A stretch of 64,000 nucleotides of DNA from Lentisphaerae bacterium GWF2_49_21 (lineage in GTDB: Bacteria > Verrucomicrobiota > Lentisphaeria > Victivallales > GWF2-50-93). A model generated the notes under the pieces. The model ran no database searches. It was given only the letters and a program-made list of their open reading frames with translations, and was not told the DNA's origin. A program made the position numbers and the translations under genes. This document shows positions 1 to 12,149 of the stretch, piece after piece. How positions within the stretch are numbered: the first letter of the stretch is position 1; each line of letters starts with the position of its first letter. Location: NCBI GenBank assembly GCA_001804805.1, contig MHBH01000053.1, forward strand, positions 1 through 64,000, in the 5' to 3' direction.

Positions 1-108
1 TTTATCTGGTTACTGGCAATTTGAACTTTACCAAAGTCAATGCCCATTACGAACCACTAACATAAAATAGAAACCCACTCAAAATGAAAACGAACCTTAT
101 TTTCTTTC

Positions 109-173
109 AAGTTCCAAGCTCCAAATCACAAATTCCAAACAAGTTCCAGATTCCAATATTCAAACAAAGAACA
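109..173. repeat. Interspersed CCAA-rich repeat, copy 1
   Basis: This stretch is built from short units of the type TTCCAAGCTCCAAAT and AATTCCAAAC. A closely similar block occurs at 1445-1507, with the same order of units (TTCCAAGCTCCAA, then CAAACAAG, then ATTCCAATAT). The two copies lie on either side of the DUF58 gene. No open reading frame of note crosses it. Confidence 0.6.
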
Positions 174-211
174 ATTCCAAGAACGCCAGAGCAAGGGCTA
201 CGAAAAAAACA

Positions 212-273
212 CAAGCTGAAGCTTGGACTCCAACGAATGAGACAGTTCCTGTTGGAGTACAAACTTTAGTTTG
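212..273. repeat. Inverted repeat of the GTTGGAGT family
   Basis: The left arm at 212-234 ends in GGACTCCAAC and the right arm at 251-273 begins GTTGGAGTACAAAC. The 23-base arms pair with a few mismatches around a 16-base loop. The same arm sequence recurs at 308-395, 13278-13483, 46962-47084 and 48893-49049, which makes this a dispersed family. In the other copies GTTGGAGT lies at the outer edge. Here it faces inwards, so this may be the junction of two adjacent elements. Confidence 0.65.
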
Positions 274-307
274 CTCTTCTCCTGTCCTCCTCTTGCCGTT
301 TTCTAAA

Positions 308-395
308 GTTGGAGTTCACAGCTTTAGCGTGTCCCTTCTTAATTATCCCTGTCCATGTTGCCGGCGAGACGCCAGCGCTCCGTGAAACTCCAAGT
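308..395. repeat. GTTGGAGT-family element
   Basis: Starts GTTGGAGTTCACAGC and ends GTGAAACTCCAAG, the outward-facing termini of the family. The interior is different from that of the other copies. It lies downstream of the DUF58 gene. Confidence 0.55.
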
Positions 396-415
396 TCTTT
401 TTCTGACCTTCATCG

Positions 416-449
416 GTTGGATATTGAATGTTCGATATTGGATATTCAA
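416..449 (-). repeat. AATATCC-family repeat at the DUF58 stop codon
   Basis: On the minus strand this reads TTGAATATCCAATATCGAAC and continues with similar units. The first bases supply the TGA stop of the DUF58 gene. A larger inverted copy of the same family lies at 56731-56845, just after the LacI gene. Confidence 0.5.
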
Positions 450-1339
450 AAGAGTTCCTCCCTCTTCGTGAAATACGCAAGCAGGGATCTTTCAAACGGG
501 GTCCTGGTGCTTATCGACTCGAACATTATGTTCATCTTCTCGCATGAGGTCCTGACCCCCTCCACATAATCATTGAACTCCTTCATGTATATCTCCCTGG
601 AGAATTCGCTCTCGAACTCGACAACGTCTCCTGTCTCCATGTCCTCGAACTCGACAAGCCCCTTGTACGGCAGCTGGAGCTCGGCCTCGTCGAGGATCTG
701 GAAAAGTATTACTTCGGCCTTCTTGTAGCGGAAATGCTCGAGGCTTTTCAGGAACCCCTTGTCCAAGTCGAAGAAATCCGAAAAGATCATTACAAGCGAT
801 CTCCTTGATATCTGCTCGGCTATGCTGTGGAAGCATTTTGCGGCGTCGGTCCTTCCCCCGGGCGAAAGACGCTCCAGCACGGAAAGGAGGTTGAGCATGT
901 GCTGGCGTGAATTCTTCGGAGGATGATAGCTCTGGATGGCGTCGTTGTATGTGAAAAGGCCCACCGCGTCCCTCTGCCGCTGCATCAGATATATGAACGC
1001 GGCCGCCATGTAGCACGAATAATTGAACTTGTGCCTCTTCGTACCGGGCATCGCCATCGAGTTCGAAACGTCAAGGACGATATACGAATTCATGTTCGTC
1101 TCGTCCTCGAACTGCTTCACATAGTAGCGGTCCGTCTTCGCGTACACGAACCAGTCGAGATATTTCACGGAATCGCCGGGACAGTACTTCCTGTATTCCG
1201 CGAATTCGGAGGAGAATCCCTTGTACGGGGACCTGTGGAGCCCCATTATGGATCCCTCGACGAGATATCTGCAAACCATCTCAATGTTGCTGAGGGCGTC
1301 CAGTGTCTCAGACGGAAGGAAATGATATTTGTCTGGCAT
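446..1339 (-). CDS. DUF58 domain protein (VWA-like)
   Basis: A 297-residue cytoplasmic DUF58 protein with no signal peptide or membrane segment. The von Willebrand A-like core is visible as a metal-site motif DVSNSM at residues 90-95 (DxSxS), preceded by the DUF58-typical block with GDSVKYLDW. DUF58 proteins are usually encoded beside MoxR ATPases and are thought to act with them in assembling or activating envelope or metal-dependent complexes. Here the MoxR gene lies upstream on the same strand, but 411 bases of repeat-rich DNA separate them. No clear ribosome-binding site precedes the ATG. The stop codon falls in a dispersed repeat. Family assignment is firm, but the client is unknown. Further membrane VWA (Bat-type) genes that often follow are not seen before the window edge. 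Confidence 0.85.
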   Translation of the reverse strand: MPDKYHFLPSETLDALSNIEMVCRYLVEGSIMGLHRSPYKGFSSEFAEYRKYCPGDSVKYLDWFVYAKTDRYYVKQFEDETNMNSYIVLDVSNSMAMPGTKRHKFNYSCYMAAAFIYLMQRQRDAVGLFTYNDAIQSYHPPKNSRQHMLNLLSVLERLSPGGRTDAAKCFHSIAEQISRRSLVMIFSDFFDLDKGFLKSLEHFRYKKAEVILFQILDEAELQLPYKGLVEFEDMETGDVVEFESEFSREIYMKEFNDYVEGVRTSCEKMNIMFESISTRTPFERSLLAYFTKREELF

Positions 1340-1444
1340 GTCTTATATAGCTCTTAGTGTTTTACTTCACATTTCAACAAAAGTATGTTGGGCTTTCCCT
1401 GTCCTGAGCTTGTCGAAGGGAGCCCGACGATTAATCGACGCTTT

Positions 1445-1507
1445 CAAATTCCAAGCTCCAAGTTCCAAATCTCAAACAAGCTCCAAATTCCAATATCCAA
1501 CAAATAC
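1445..1507. repeat. Interspersed CCAA-rich repeat, copy 2
   Basis: Close copy of the block at 109-173, made of units such as AATTCCAAGCTCCAAG and CCAATATCCAAC. Confidence 0.6.
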
Positions 1508-1543
1508 AGGAACAGCCCTCACGGGCCTTAACTGCTGACAATC

Positions 1544-1624
1544 AAGAACACGTCTTGCGACGTTGACTACAAGCATATTCAATAATTGCATTCGCTCGTA
1601 GTTAAGCTCGCAAGAGCTGTTCTT
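1544..1624. repeat. AAGAACA/TGTTCTT element, copy 1
   Basis: An 81-base element with termini AAGAACA and TGTTCTT. Inside are two small hairpins (CGTCTTGCGACG and GCTCGCAAGAGC) and the partly complementary blocks GACTACAA and CGTAGTTAA. A near-copy of the same length and inner design lies at 14778-14860, and a rearranged partial copy at 17111-17184. Confidence 0.7.
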
Positions 1625-1750
1625 TTCTTATTTTGGAACTTGGATTCTGGAACATGGAATTTATTTGGTCATTAAACTCCTCCGGCCACCCCTCTTCGCC
1701 CAAGGGCTTCGCGGGGCAGGCCGAAGACTGACGACCGACCACTGTCCCAC

Positions 1751-2767
<1,017 letters not shown>

Positions 2768-2830
2768 ATATGTTGCTCCTTGTATGTTATTTAAGTACTT
2801 ATAAACTGTCTTACGTCATATATGAATTCT

Positions 2831-2932
2831 TGTTTTAAGTTTCAAGTTTCAAGTTTTAAGTAAAGAATGTTTCCAGAGTTTTTCTCAATTTGTATCTTTA
2901 CTTAACACTTGTGACTTAAAACTTAACACTGG
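2831..2932. repeat. AAGTTTTAAGT inverted repeat
   Basis: Left arm with repeated TTTTAAGTTTCAAG units runs into AAGTAAAG. The right arm reads CTTTACTTAACACTTGTG and then ACTTAAAACTTAACAC. The arms are imperfectly complementary across about 30 bases. It fills the gap between the DUF4159 and MoxR genes. Confidence 0.55.
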
Positions 2933-2936
2933 TTTC

Positions 2937-4565
2937 TCAATGCGTCATGAAAAACGAGACCAGGTTCGCACCGAGCTTCAAGGCGTCGTCGGGCATGTAC
3001 ATGCAGCTCAGCGGATGCTTGTCGCCCTGCCAGCCTGCGGCGATATCCACGGGGCTGTAGATAATCTTGTATTCGCCGTTGATCTTCAATCCCTCGAGAT
3101 ATGCCGCCTTCACAATCTGAAATTTAGCCTTTGTCTCAGGTGAATATTCCACCACGTCGATCTTGTACGGCCCCTTCTGGAAAATCGGGCTGTCCATCGG
3201 GATCCTCTCAAATTTAGCATCCGGGTACATCGCGGCGATATTGCCCCTGAAAGCCGAGTCGAACTCTGAAAGCCCGAGAGAATTGCTGGCCAGCAGGTAT
3301 CCGCCATGCGACAGATATTCCTTCAGCGCATTCTTCTCGGAATCGGAAAGCCTGAATACAGTGATGCCGGAAAGGAAAAGGAACGGATATGCGTCGACCG
3401 GATCCTTGCCCAGTACGACAGCCTTGCTGATATAATTAACCTTGACGTTCGTGTTGCGGCTTACAAACCGCATGAGCCTGTTTCCTGCGCCCGGCTCGGT
3501 GTTCCATACGCCGTCCGTCCTGATCTGCGGAAAGACAACAGGATCGGAATCGTCCACAAGATCGTTCTGCCCGTAGATGTCTATCCTCGAATGGGATTTC
3601 CCGACCTGGAACCATCCCACCGCATAGGCCAGCAGATTGAGGCCCATGATATCTGCGGATCCCGGATCATAATAGTCGGCCTTCGCAATGAGCTCGGGAC
3701 TCGTCCTGTCCCAGCCTACTCCCATTCCGTACGGAGAGATCACTGCCGCAAGCCTCGAACCAATGTAGACTCCCTCCAGCACCGGCTCAACTTCGTTTTT
3801 TGTCTTTATATTAACCTTGACCGTATCCTTCAGCATGTGGAAGACGGGCTGGTCCAGAGGGAGACGCCGCGCCGGGGATTCCGGAATGATAGTTGCCAGC
3901 TCCTTGAGCGCCGACTTGTAGAAATAGGGAGAGCCCACGACGGAATCGAACCACAGCATGCCGCCTGCAAGCATGTATCTCCTCAGCTTTGCGCGCTCCT
4001 CGTCCGTGAAATTCAACGAACGTCCTCCTGAAAAGAACAGCACCGGTATCTGCGCCGGAGTCGAATCAAAACTTGACAGGTTGACTGTCTCGACCTTGTA
4101 TTCCATGCCGAGATGGTCGCGCGCCATCCCGAGGATGCGCTGGCAGTCCGCGGGAACCATGTTCCAGTCGAACACCCTTGAAACCTGTCCGTCCTCCCAT
4201 TTGTGATCGAGATATCCTCCCCAGACAACCTTGCCGATCAGAGTCGCCGGACTCGGCGGGCTTTTCTTCTCCGAACGCCTGAGCGGAGTCGCCGGAAGCG
4301 GAAGCGGAGGCAATGCCTCTCCGGCCTGCTGGCGATCCGCCTTCGCCTTCGGAGGCTTGCCGACCGGCTTCAGGAAATCATCCTCCTCGGCTGCAAACAA
4401 TACCGTTGAGAAAACAAATAGGATTGAAAAGACAATTGCAAAACTCAAAATTCCGGTCGGACAAGTCCGACCCTCCACGCCAGAAACTGGCGTAAAGATG
4501 GAGGGACGCGCTTGCCGCGTCCGAAGTTTTTGAATTATTTCTTCAATCAACAGGATCGGTCTCAT
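2937..4565 (-). CDS. DUF4159 double-domain exported protein
   Basis: A 542-residue protein. An unusual 40-residue polar leader is followed by a hydrophobic export segment (about residues 41-58, ending FAAEEDD), a proline-rich linker, and two copies of the DUF4159 fold. The first is at about 105-325 (with LFFSGGRSLNFTDEER and LRRYMLAGGMLWFDS), the second at about 330-540 (FLFLSGITVFRLSD, LKEYLSHGGYLLAS). DUF4159 is a GATase-like domain of unknown activity, commonly linked to MoxR/DUF58 loci. The start ATG overlaps the stop of the upstream gene in an ATGA, so translation is probably coupled. Part of the leader is encoded by a dispersed repeat (4436-4535), so it may be an insertion tolerated ahead of the signal segment. 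Confidence 0.8.
   Translation of the reverse strand: MRPILLIEEIIQKLRTRQARPSIFTPVSGVEGRTCPTGILSFAIVFSILFVFSTVLFAAEEDDFLKPVGKPPKAKADRQQAGEALPPLPLPATPLRRSEKKSPPSPATLIGKVVWGGYLDHKWEDGQVSRVFDWNMVPADCQRILGMARDHLGMEYKVETVNLSSFDSTPAQIPVLFFSGGRSLNFTDEERAKLRRYMLAGGMLWFDSVVGSPYFYKSALKELATIIPESPARRLPLDQPVFHMLKDTVKVNIKTKNEVEPVLEGVYIGSRLAAVISPYGMGVGWDRTSPELIAKADYYDPGSADIMGLNLLAYAVGWFQVGKSHSRIDIYGQNDLVDDSDPVVFPQIRTDGVWNTEPGAGNRLMRFVSRNTNVKVNYISKAVVLGKDPVDAYPFLFLSGITVFRLSDSEKNALKEYLSHGGYLLASNSLGLSEFDSAFRGNIAAMYPDAKFERIPMDSPIFQKGPYKIDVVEYSPETKAKFQIVKAAYLEGLKINGEYKIIYSPVDIAAGWQGDKHPLSCMYMPDDALKLGANLVSFFMTH
4436..4535. repeat. Multi-hairpin repeat inside the DUF4159 leader
   Basis: The segment holds GTCGGACAAGTCCGAC, CGCCAGAAACTGGCG and GGACGCGCTTGCCGCGTCC hairpins plus the pair CCCTCCA/TGGAGGG. 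It is flanked by AACTCAAAATT and AAGTTTTTGAATT. A related block lies between two convergent AraC genes at 22838-22919, sharing GGACGCG, GACGCGTCCCTCCA and TTTGAGTTTTGAAATT. Here it is translated in frame near the N-terminus of the DUF4159 protein. Confidence 0.6.
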
Positions 4566-6622
4566 TTTGCACCTTCACTTATTTTTTTATTTATCACTTC
4601 AAGGAGCTTTGAAGCCTCCAGTTCCTCGAGCGAGTTCGGATTCTGCTTCCTTATGGTCGAGATCTGCTGCTTCGCCTTCAGATATTCCTTCCTACCAGCA
4701 TAGACTCCGGCCAGCGCTATCCTTATTTTCGCATCGGTGCTGTCGTCCCTGTCAAGGAGAAGCGCTCCTTCAAGCACCGCTACGGACATGACATTTCTTC
4801 CAAGCTTCGAAAAGGCCCTGCCTTTAAGCAGGACAAGAGGCGCATAGAGCCTGATCGAAGGTTTCTCCCATTCAAGAGCGGAAATCACTTCCAACGCCTC
4901 TGCATTCTTGTTGGACGCAATGTACTGCTCGACCAGGAAAAGCTTCGCGTTCGTCGAATTCTCACGCTCCAGCCGCTCCTTCGCGTCCTTCGGAACCGGG
5001 TTTCCAGTCTTGATGGAGTTCAATATATAATACGCAGCATTGAAGCCTTCCTTACGCAGGACAGCGTCCGACTGCGCAACAATATATGCCCTCTTCTCGC
5101 GGTCCGACAGTGAAGCGTTCCTGATTCCATTCAGTATTTCAAGCCCTTTCTGCGGATCCCCCAGCGGCCCAACAAGCAGTTCCGCCTTCTTCAGGAGCGC
5201 CCTCGATTTCATGGGCTCCTGCGCCTTCTGCAGGAAAGCATCCCATGCATCTATGGCCGCCTTGTAGTTCTCGGTCTCAGCCATGCGAGCCACCACCAGC
5301 TTGTCGAGGAAGTCGAAAAGGCGTTCCGTGGCTGGCGACTTCTTCATGAGCGACGACTTCTGGTAGAATGTCTCCGCCTCCTTCTTCTGCTTGTAGAAGA
5401 TCATCGACGTAATGATCGCATTATATCCCTCGTCCTGTATTCCGCCGGAGGATTCCTGCTGGACGGCCTTCTTCATGATCTCATTGGTGAGGTTGTCGTC
5501 GTTCTCGCTCTGGCCGAACCTGTAGTTCACCTGGACGTCCTGCTTCTGCTTCATCTGGCGCCCGCCTGCAAGTTCAACTGTCATTGTGACATGATACATC
5601 CATCTTTTGAAATAAAGATGTGAAACCTTCGCCCCCTCCCCGGACGTGCCGTCGTCAAAATCCCATTTTATCTTCTGTACTTTCAGGTCCGCAGGAACTG
5701 ATGCCGTGAATTCGACCTCGTGCATGCAGTCGCTGTCGAAATAGATCATCTGCCTGTTGTCCCAGGAAAATTCCGGCACTGGCTTCCCGCCGCCATCCTC
5801 CAAGGGCCCGGCCGACGCCTTGTAGACATCGGTGAATGAATTTTTCGGGATCACTCCGTTCTTCTTTTCGCCTGGCAGGAGGATTCCGGCGACAGCACAG
5901 AGCCAGTCGCCATTGTTCGCATGGAGATATCTGAACTTGTGGATCCCCTCCGCAAGTACGACATCCCCAAAGACTTCGTTGTTGGCGCCCTTCCACGGAT
6001 CATGTCTGCCGGGCCATGACACCACAGGTTTGCCGTCAATCAGGATAAACGAGGCGTCTGTGGAAGCCGAATAAAACCTGTAGCTTCCGGCCTTCCCAAT
6101 TTTAATGTCGCCGTCGTATGAATGAATAGTGTTTTTGTTCTCTCCCAATAGATTGTTCCCGCAGAAAACCTTCTCCTCGAACAAAGCCCCCTCGAATGCC
6201 GACTTGGCCCAATGCTTCATGAAGGAATCAATGGAATCGACGCTGCCAAACGGCTCCTTGGATCTTTTCACGGTGTGGAGAAGTCCGGACGCGTTTGGCA
6301 TGCCCTCGGCATGGCCGACCTCGTCCTTCAGAAAGGCCAGCGAAAGCTCATCGGATCCGTTGATGTTGAAGAATACCCTGTAATATCCCCCTTCCGCACG
6401 GAGCAGGCTCGTCTTGATCCCCTCGCCGTTCCGGTTGCACAGGAGGTAGCCTTTGCATTCGACAGGAAGGAAAAATTCGAGCGTCACCGAGACATTCCCC
6501 TTCGCCTCGGCGGGTATTTTGACCTTCTTCCAGTACATCGCATTGATCTTATCGGTCGGATGACCATATAAAATGGCTGGAAGGAGTATCGCAAATAAAA
6601 TGGCCAGTGTTTTTCTTGTCAT
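4562..6622 (-). CDS. Exported PA14-like/PKD/TPR-like protein
   Basis: A 686-residue protein with a cleavable-looking signal peptide (MTRKTLAILFAILLPAILYG). A PA14-like beta domain lies around residues 170-255 (SYRFYSASTDASFILIDGK, HKFRYLHANNGDW). A PKD domain with WDFDDGTSGEGAKVSHLY sits near 315-370. The last 300 residues are helical and TPR-like (repeated EALEVISALEW, LLKGRAFSKLGR-type segments). It leads the minus-strand unit and ends four bases inside the DUF4159 gene, so the two products probably act together at the envelope. The exact function is unknown. The combination suggests a scaffold that binds carbohydrate or protein outside the cytoplasm. Confidence 0.7.
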   Translation of the reverse strand: MTRKTLAILFAILLPAILYGHPTDKINAMYWKKVKIPAEAKGNVSVTLEFFLPVECKGYLLCNRNGEGIKTSLLRAEGGYYRVFFNINGSDELSLAFLKDEVGHAEGMPNASGLLHTVKRSKEPFGSVDSIDSFMKHWAKSAFEGALFEEKVFCGNNLLGENKNTIHSYDGDIKIGKAGSYRFYSASTDASFILIDGKPVVSWPGRHDPWKGANNEVFGDVVLAEGIHKFRYLHANNGDWLCAVAGILLPGEKKNGVIPKNSFTDVYKASAGPLEDGGGKPVPEFSWDNRQMIYFDSDCMHEVEFTASVPADLKVQKIKWDFDDGTSGEGAKVSHLYFKRWMYHVTMTVELAGGRQMKQKQDVQVNYRFGQSENDDNLTNEIMKKAVQQESSGGIQDEGYNAIITSMIFYKQKKEAETFYQKSSLMKKSPATERLFDFLDKLVVARMAETENYKAAIDAWDAFLQKAQEPMKSRALLKKAELLVGPLGDPQKGLEILNGIRNASLSDREKRAYIVAQSDAVLRKEGFNAAYYILNSIKTGNPVPKDAKERLERENSTNAKLFLVEQYIASNKNAEALEVISALEWEKPSIRLYAPLVLLKGRAFSKLGRNVMSVAVLEGALLLDRDDSTDAKIRIALAGVYAGRKEYLKAKQQISTIRKQNPNSLEELEASKLLEVINKKISEGAK

Positions 6623-6720
6623 TCTCTCTTTTCTGGAAAATAAATTATCTGATTCACATATAATACGTTCGAACCAGTTAATTTATTACAGGAGAATGCT
6701 ATTTCAAAAGAAAAGGGATT

Positions 6721-8421
6721 TTACTTCTTCCTTTCAATTTCAACGATGCTTATTCGTCCACGGACGAGTTCGACTGCAAGCTTGCCGTCTTTGACAGGGA
6801 TCTTGGTCTCGGTTATCCTGGAGATTGTCGTAAAACTGCTGTAGTCGTAGTCCATCTCACCTTCAAGCGAATACTGGACCGCCTCATCCGCAAGTTTCCC
6901 TAGCGCAGACGAATCGATGTCGAGGACCAGCTTGTCCTTGAAGCTCCGGTTGATGATGTGGATGAATATCTTGTCGGGGGTGGAGGTGACAAGCATGTCG
7001 GCATATGCGACTTTCTTCTTCGGCGGGGACCATGAATTCTGGTATGGCTGTTCATAGGTCTGGTTTCCGGAGATTGAAATATCATGCAATTTATTTCCGT
7101 GATGGTTCGAATAGAACATCGTCGCCTGCCCCTGCGGATTGTAGCACGCATCCTTTTTCCCCTCCCGATCCAGCCTGATGCTTGCAATTCCCCATCCTGA
7201 ACCGATGAGCATCGACTGCGTGGCAAGGTCGATGTCGTTGCCCTGCCTCATCAGGCCGTGGAGGAAGCCCGCCGCCCCGAGCTGGGCCGCGAGAAAATGC
7301 GTGATCTCAGGCTTGGGGACAATGTTCTTCAGCCCCCATCCGTTCCAGTTCCATTCCGTGCTGACCACCCTGTAACCGAGCGAGGTCGCTACAATAATCT
7401 CATCGTCAAAACCGATGTTCTCCCCTTTGTCCGAGAAATGCCCTGGCATTGAAACCCAGTTCTTCCAGAGTTCTTCCGAGGTGATCTTGCCATATGGTGC
7501 ACCATCCAGCTTTATATCGTCCATCTTGCCAGGCGCATAAGTATGATAAGTGAGGAAGTCGACATTCTTCTTGATGTAGGGATCGCCGAACACTGCCCCT
7601 TCGACGGCGCTGCCGAGGCCCAGCTTCCCATCGATGATGATCTTGACGGAAGGATCGATCGCACGGATCTTCTCCAGGTATTTCTTCAGGCATTCGATGT
7701 ACCATGTGGCAAGCTCCTGCTGCGACTTGAGTCCGGTGCCAGCCTTGACTGCGTCCGTAAATCTTCCGATCCACCATTCGTTGCCAATCTGGATGTATTC
7801 AGCCTTGTAGGGTTCCGGATGGCCGTTCGCCTTCCTTACCGAAGGCCAGTCCGGCATTCCTTCAGGAAGCTTTGCTCCGATCGGGGCGTTAGCGTAAGCG
7901 ACGAGTCCGGTCGCGTTGGTGACGGCCTCTTCCAGCGGAACTTTCCTGGAAAGCCCGTCAAGCAGGTTGAGCACAAGGATGGTCTCGCATTTCAATTCGT
8001 CCCGGATCTTGAAGTAATCGTCATATCCGAACTTGTTCGTCATCTCCTTGCCCTGATGGTCGACTGAATTCCTCCTGTCCTTGCCCCTGCCCGGGACATT
8101 GTTGACCGCGTCGCGCCAGTCTATATAGTCTATAGTAGTTCCCGCAGGAAATCTTATCACCGGGATCTTCATCGCCTTCAGGAGTTCTACCGCCTTCGGC
8201 TGGAACTGTTCGGTCCCGGGGATGAATATGTGTTCAGGTCCAGGTTCGCCCACGCCTGCCTTTTCCATGAACTGTCCGAACAGACGGTCGTCTACTTTTC
8301 CGATCACCTTGTCGTTAACCACAAGTTTCATTTTCATTGTTCCGCTCTCCTCTGAGAAAACTGATTGGTTTAAAATGCATGCCAGGATTAAAACCGCGAG
8401 TGATGCTCTTTTCATTTGCAT
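6721..8421 (-). CDS. GH51-like alpha-L-arabinofuranosidase
   Basis: A 566-residue secreted glycosidase of clan GH-A resembling GH51 arabinofuranosidases. After a signal peptide (about 1-23), the family-typical opening DRLFGQFMEKAG is seen, then RFPAGTTIDYIDWRD. The probable acid/base Glu is E215 in QIGNEWW and the nucleophile E356 in VVSTEWNWNGWG. The C-terminal part forms the usual beta-sandwich. It should release terminal arabinofuranose from plant or gum polysaccharides. It stands alone, about 100 bases downstream of the divergently read envelope unit (no shared promoter, since both are on the minus strand). The second in-frame ATG (two codons in) is also possible. A different arabinofuranosidase lies at 49568-51541. 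Confidence 0.85.
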   Translation of the reverse strand: MQMKRASLAVLILACILNQSVFSEESGTMKMKLVVNDKVIGKVDDRLFGQFMEKAGVGEPGPEHIFIPGTEQFQPKAVELLKAMKIPVIRFPAGTTIDYIDWRDAVNNVPGRGKDRRNSVDHQGKEMTNKFGYDDYFKIRDELKCETILVLNLLDGLSRKVPLEEAVTNATGLVAYANAPIGAKLPEGMPDWPSVRKANGHPEPYKAEYIQIGNEWWIGRFTDAVKAGTGLKSQQELATWYIECLKKYLEKIRAIDPSVKIIIDGKLGLGSAVEGAVFGDPYIKKNVDFLTYHTYAPGKMDDIKLDGAPYGKITSEELWKNWVSMPGHFSDKGENIGFDDEIIVATSLGYRVVSTEWNWNGWGLKNIVPKPEITHFLAAQLGAAGFLHGLMRQGNDIDLATQSMLIGSGWGIASIRLDREGKKDACYNPQGQATMFYSNHHGNKLHDISISGNQTYEQPYQNSWSPPKKKVAYADMLVTSTPDKIFIHIINRSFKDKLVLDIDSSALGKLADEAVQYSLEGEMDYDYSSFTTISRITETKIPVKDGKLAVELVRGRISIVEIERKK

Positions 8422-8635
8422 GATGATTCCATGTTGAAGTTCTTTTCATGTTCTCTTTAGCATTGACTTTAATGCCATAGTTGTCAAGCCTGTCGATTAT
8501 TTTTGGCGCCGTTATTTTCTATCATAAATAACGGAATCTGCGACCGCAGCGTGAAGGGACAGAGGATATGCGGCAATGTAAATTGCGCGGGGCACAAGAA
8601 AAAGCGGCTGACAAGAAGGCAAACTCCTGATCTTG

Positions 8636-8658
8636 ATTATTCACGCGACGTGAATAAT
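8636..8658. repeat. Perfect 10-bp inverted repeat
   Basis: Arms ATTATTCACG and CGTGAATAAT separated by three bases. This could be a protein-binding site or a small hairpin. There is no U-tract, so it is not a standard terminator. No adjacent gene explains it. Confidence 0.6.
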
Positions 8659-8769
8659 CCATCGCTGTGCAGACGTGATCTCGTTAACGAGAAATGCGGA
8701 GCACCCCGAGGCTAACGGCGTCCGAGACAGTTCTTACCAATGTAGCACATGCTTACAGGCTGTACCATT

Positions 8770-9078
8770 TCATTGCCCGATGACAAGCGTTTTCAGACGC
8801 TTCAGGATCGCAGGCTCCCTTTTCCTGTATTCACCTGCAAACTTGTCAAGGAACATGTTGACAGTCTTCATCTCAGGCTTGTTGAAAAGAGCAATGATGA
8901 AATCACGTCTCTGCATTTTCCAAGTCCATTCAATGCCGAACTTTCCCATCCCATCAAGAAGTTCCGGATCCCTCATCAGGGTACTCGATTGAACATAGGA
9001 CAGATTTGTCCTTTCAATAAGATACAGGCTGGCGTAGCTGTGGCTGTGTACATTAACATAGACAGTTTCTCGACTCAT
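8770..9078 (-). CDS. Small hypothetical protein, uncertain
   Basis: A 102-residue reading frame with natural-looking composition (charged helix at the end: DKFAGEYRKREPAILKRLKTL). I recognise no domain. An AAGGA lies twelve bases before the ATG, which is far. It sits alone in a gene-poor, palindrome-rich region, so it may be a remnant of a longer gene. Confidence 0.35.
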   Translation of the reverse strand: MSRETVYVNVHSHSYASLYLIERTNLSYVQSSTLMRDPELLDGMGKFGIEWTWKMQRRDFIIALFNKPEMKTVNMFLDKFAGEYRKREPAILKRLKTLVIGQ

Positions 9079-9318
9079 AGGCAGTTCTCGTCCTTCACGC
9101 GTTATTTCCCGCTATCGGGATCTGGTTTTCGGTAAGATACTTCGTATAGCTGAAATGTATTCTATCCGTTTCGGCCTAAAAAATACTATACCACCGCAAA
9201 TGGTATTAACAAGGAGCGCCATGAACTCGGACGCTTTAAAGTAGCTTGCGACATCCCTGCCGTGTCCGCCATAGCTTCTTTGCGACGACGGAAGCATGTA
9301 CCATCTTAAAGTCTAAGA

Positions 9319-9381
9319 ATGGGACAGGCTTCCGACTTCGCCCAAGGGGCTACGCCGGACACAGAAAGCCCGTCCCTACTT
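9319..9381. repeat. GTAGGG-family repeat, upstream of katG
   Basis: Contains GACAGGCTTCCGACTTCGCC, CTACGCCGGACACAGAAAGC and ends CCGTCCCTACTTT. Nearly the same inner sequence occurs at 32902-33002 and a diverged relative at 18250-18338. Confidence 0.65.
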
Positions 9382-9502
9382 TGGAATGTCAATTCAATTA
9401 TGCACCTTGACTTCCACCTCTGTTGTGATTTATTTTACTGTGCATAGGTAGCTGTTATGCTATGCTATTATATGCATATGATGAGTTAAAAATGAAAAGA
9501 TA

Positions 9503-9743
9503 TTCTCGCACAAAGACACAGAGCCGCAAAGCAAATAAATGGAGCAAAAGTTTTAGGAAAAGAGTCTGAGAAAGAACCCATCTTCAAAAGGGTTTTTCTC
9601 AGTCCGAGCAGAAATGCGAAGGGAAAAATAAACTTGATAACTTTCTTCGTGGGCTTCTGTTTTCTTCGTGGTGAGAATATTTCCCGACGCCTTCTGGCCG
9701 GGATCTTCGACTTTGTGGCTCCTTGGCTTTGTGAGAGAAAAAT
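9503..9743. repeat. CACAAAG-family long inverted repeat
   Basis: Left arm TTCTCGCACAAAGACACAG near 9503 and right arm GGCTTTGTGAGAGAA near 9743 face each other across about 190 bases. The inner part contains a hairpin AACCC...GGGTT and runs of CTTCGTGG. Short versions of the same arms occur at 55432, 58211, 62545 and 63391. Confidence 0.5.
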
Positions 9744-9826
9744 GGATTTGGAATTTTAACCATCTCCATGCAGCCAACGTTGCATACGCGCTGTGGCAGA
9801 TGGATAGGCGTAATTGTATAAACTAA

Positions 9827-12046
<2,220 letters not shown>

Positions 12047-12149
12047 TCGCACACGCATTAATGTCTTATCATATGTGAATCCTGAAGGGATTTAATAATA
12101 TAGCCTGTGGTTTCAACCCTATCTACTAGACGCATTTTTGGATACTAGA

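Larger units (their letters stand above)
1340..1750. other. Repeat-filled gap between MoxR and DUF58 genes
   Basis: This 411-base stretch carries no convincing gene. It contains a CCAA-rich repeat (1445-1507), an AAGAACA-type element (1544-1624) and a small hairpin-rich GC stretch near 1386-1430. It interrupts what in relatives is usually a tight MoxR-DUF58 operon. Confidence 0.6.

Noticed and set aside
8770-9310. Second small minus-strand frame at 9112-9297
   Set aside because: It overlaps a palindrome-rich gap, has no ribosome site and an unnatural composition.
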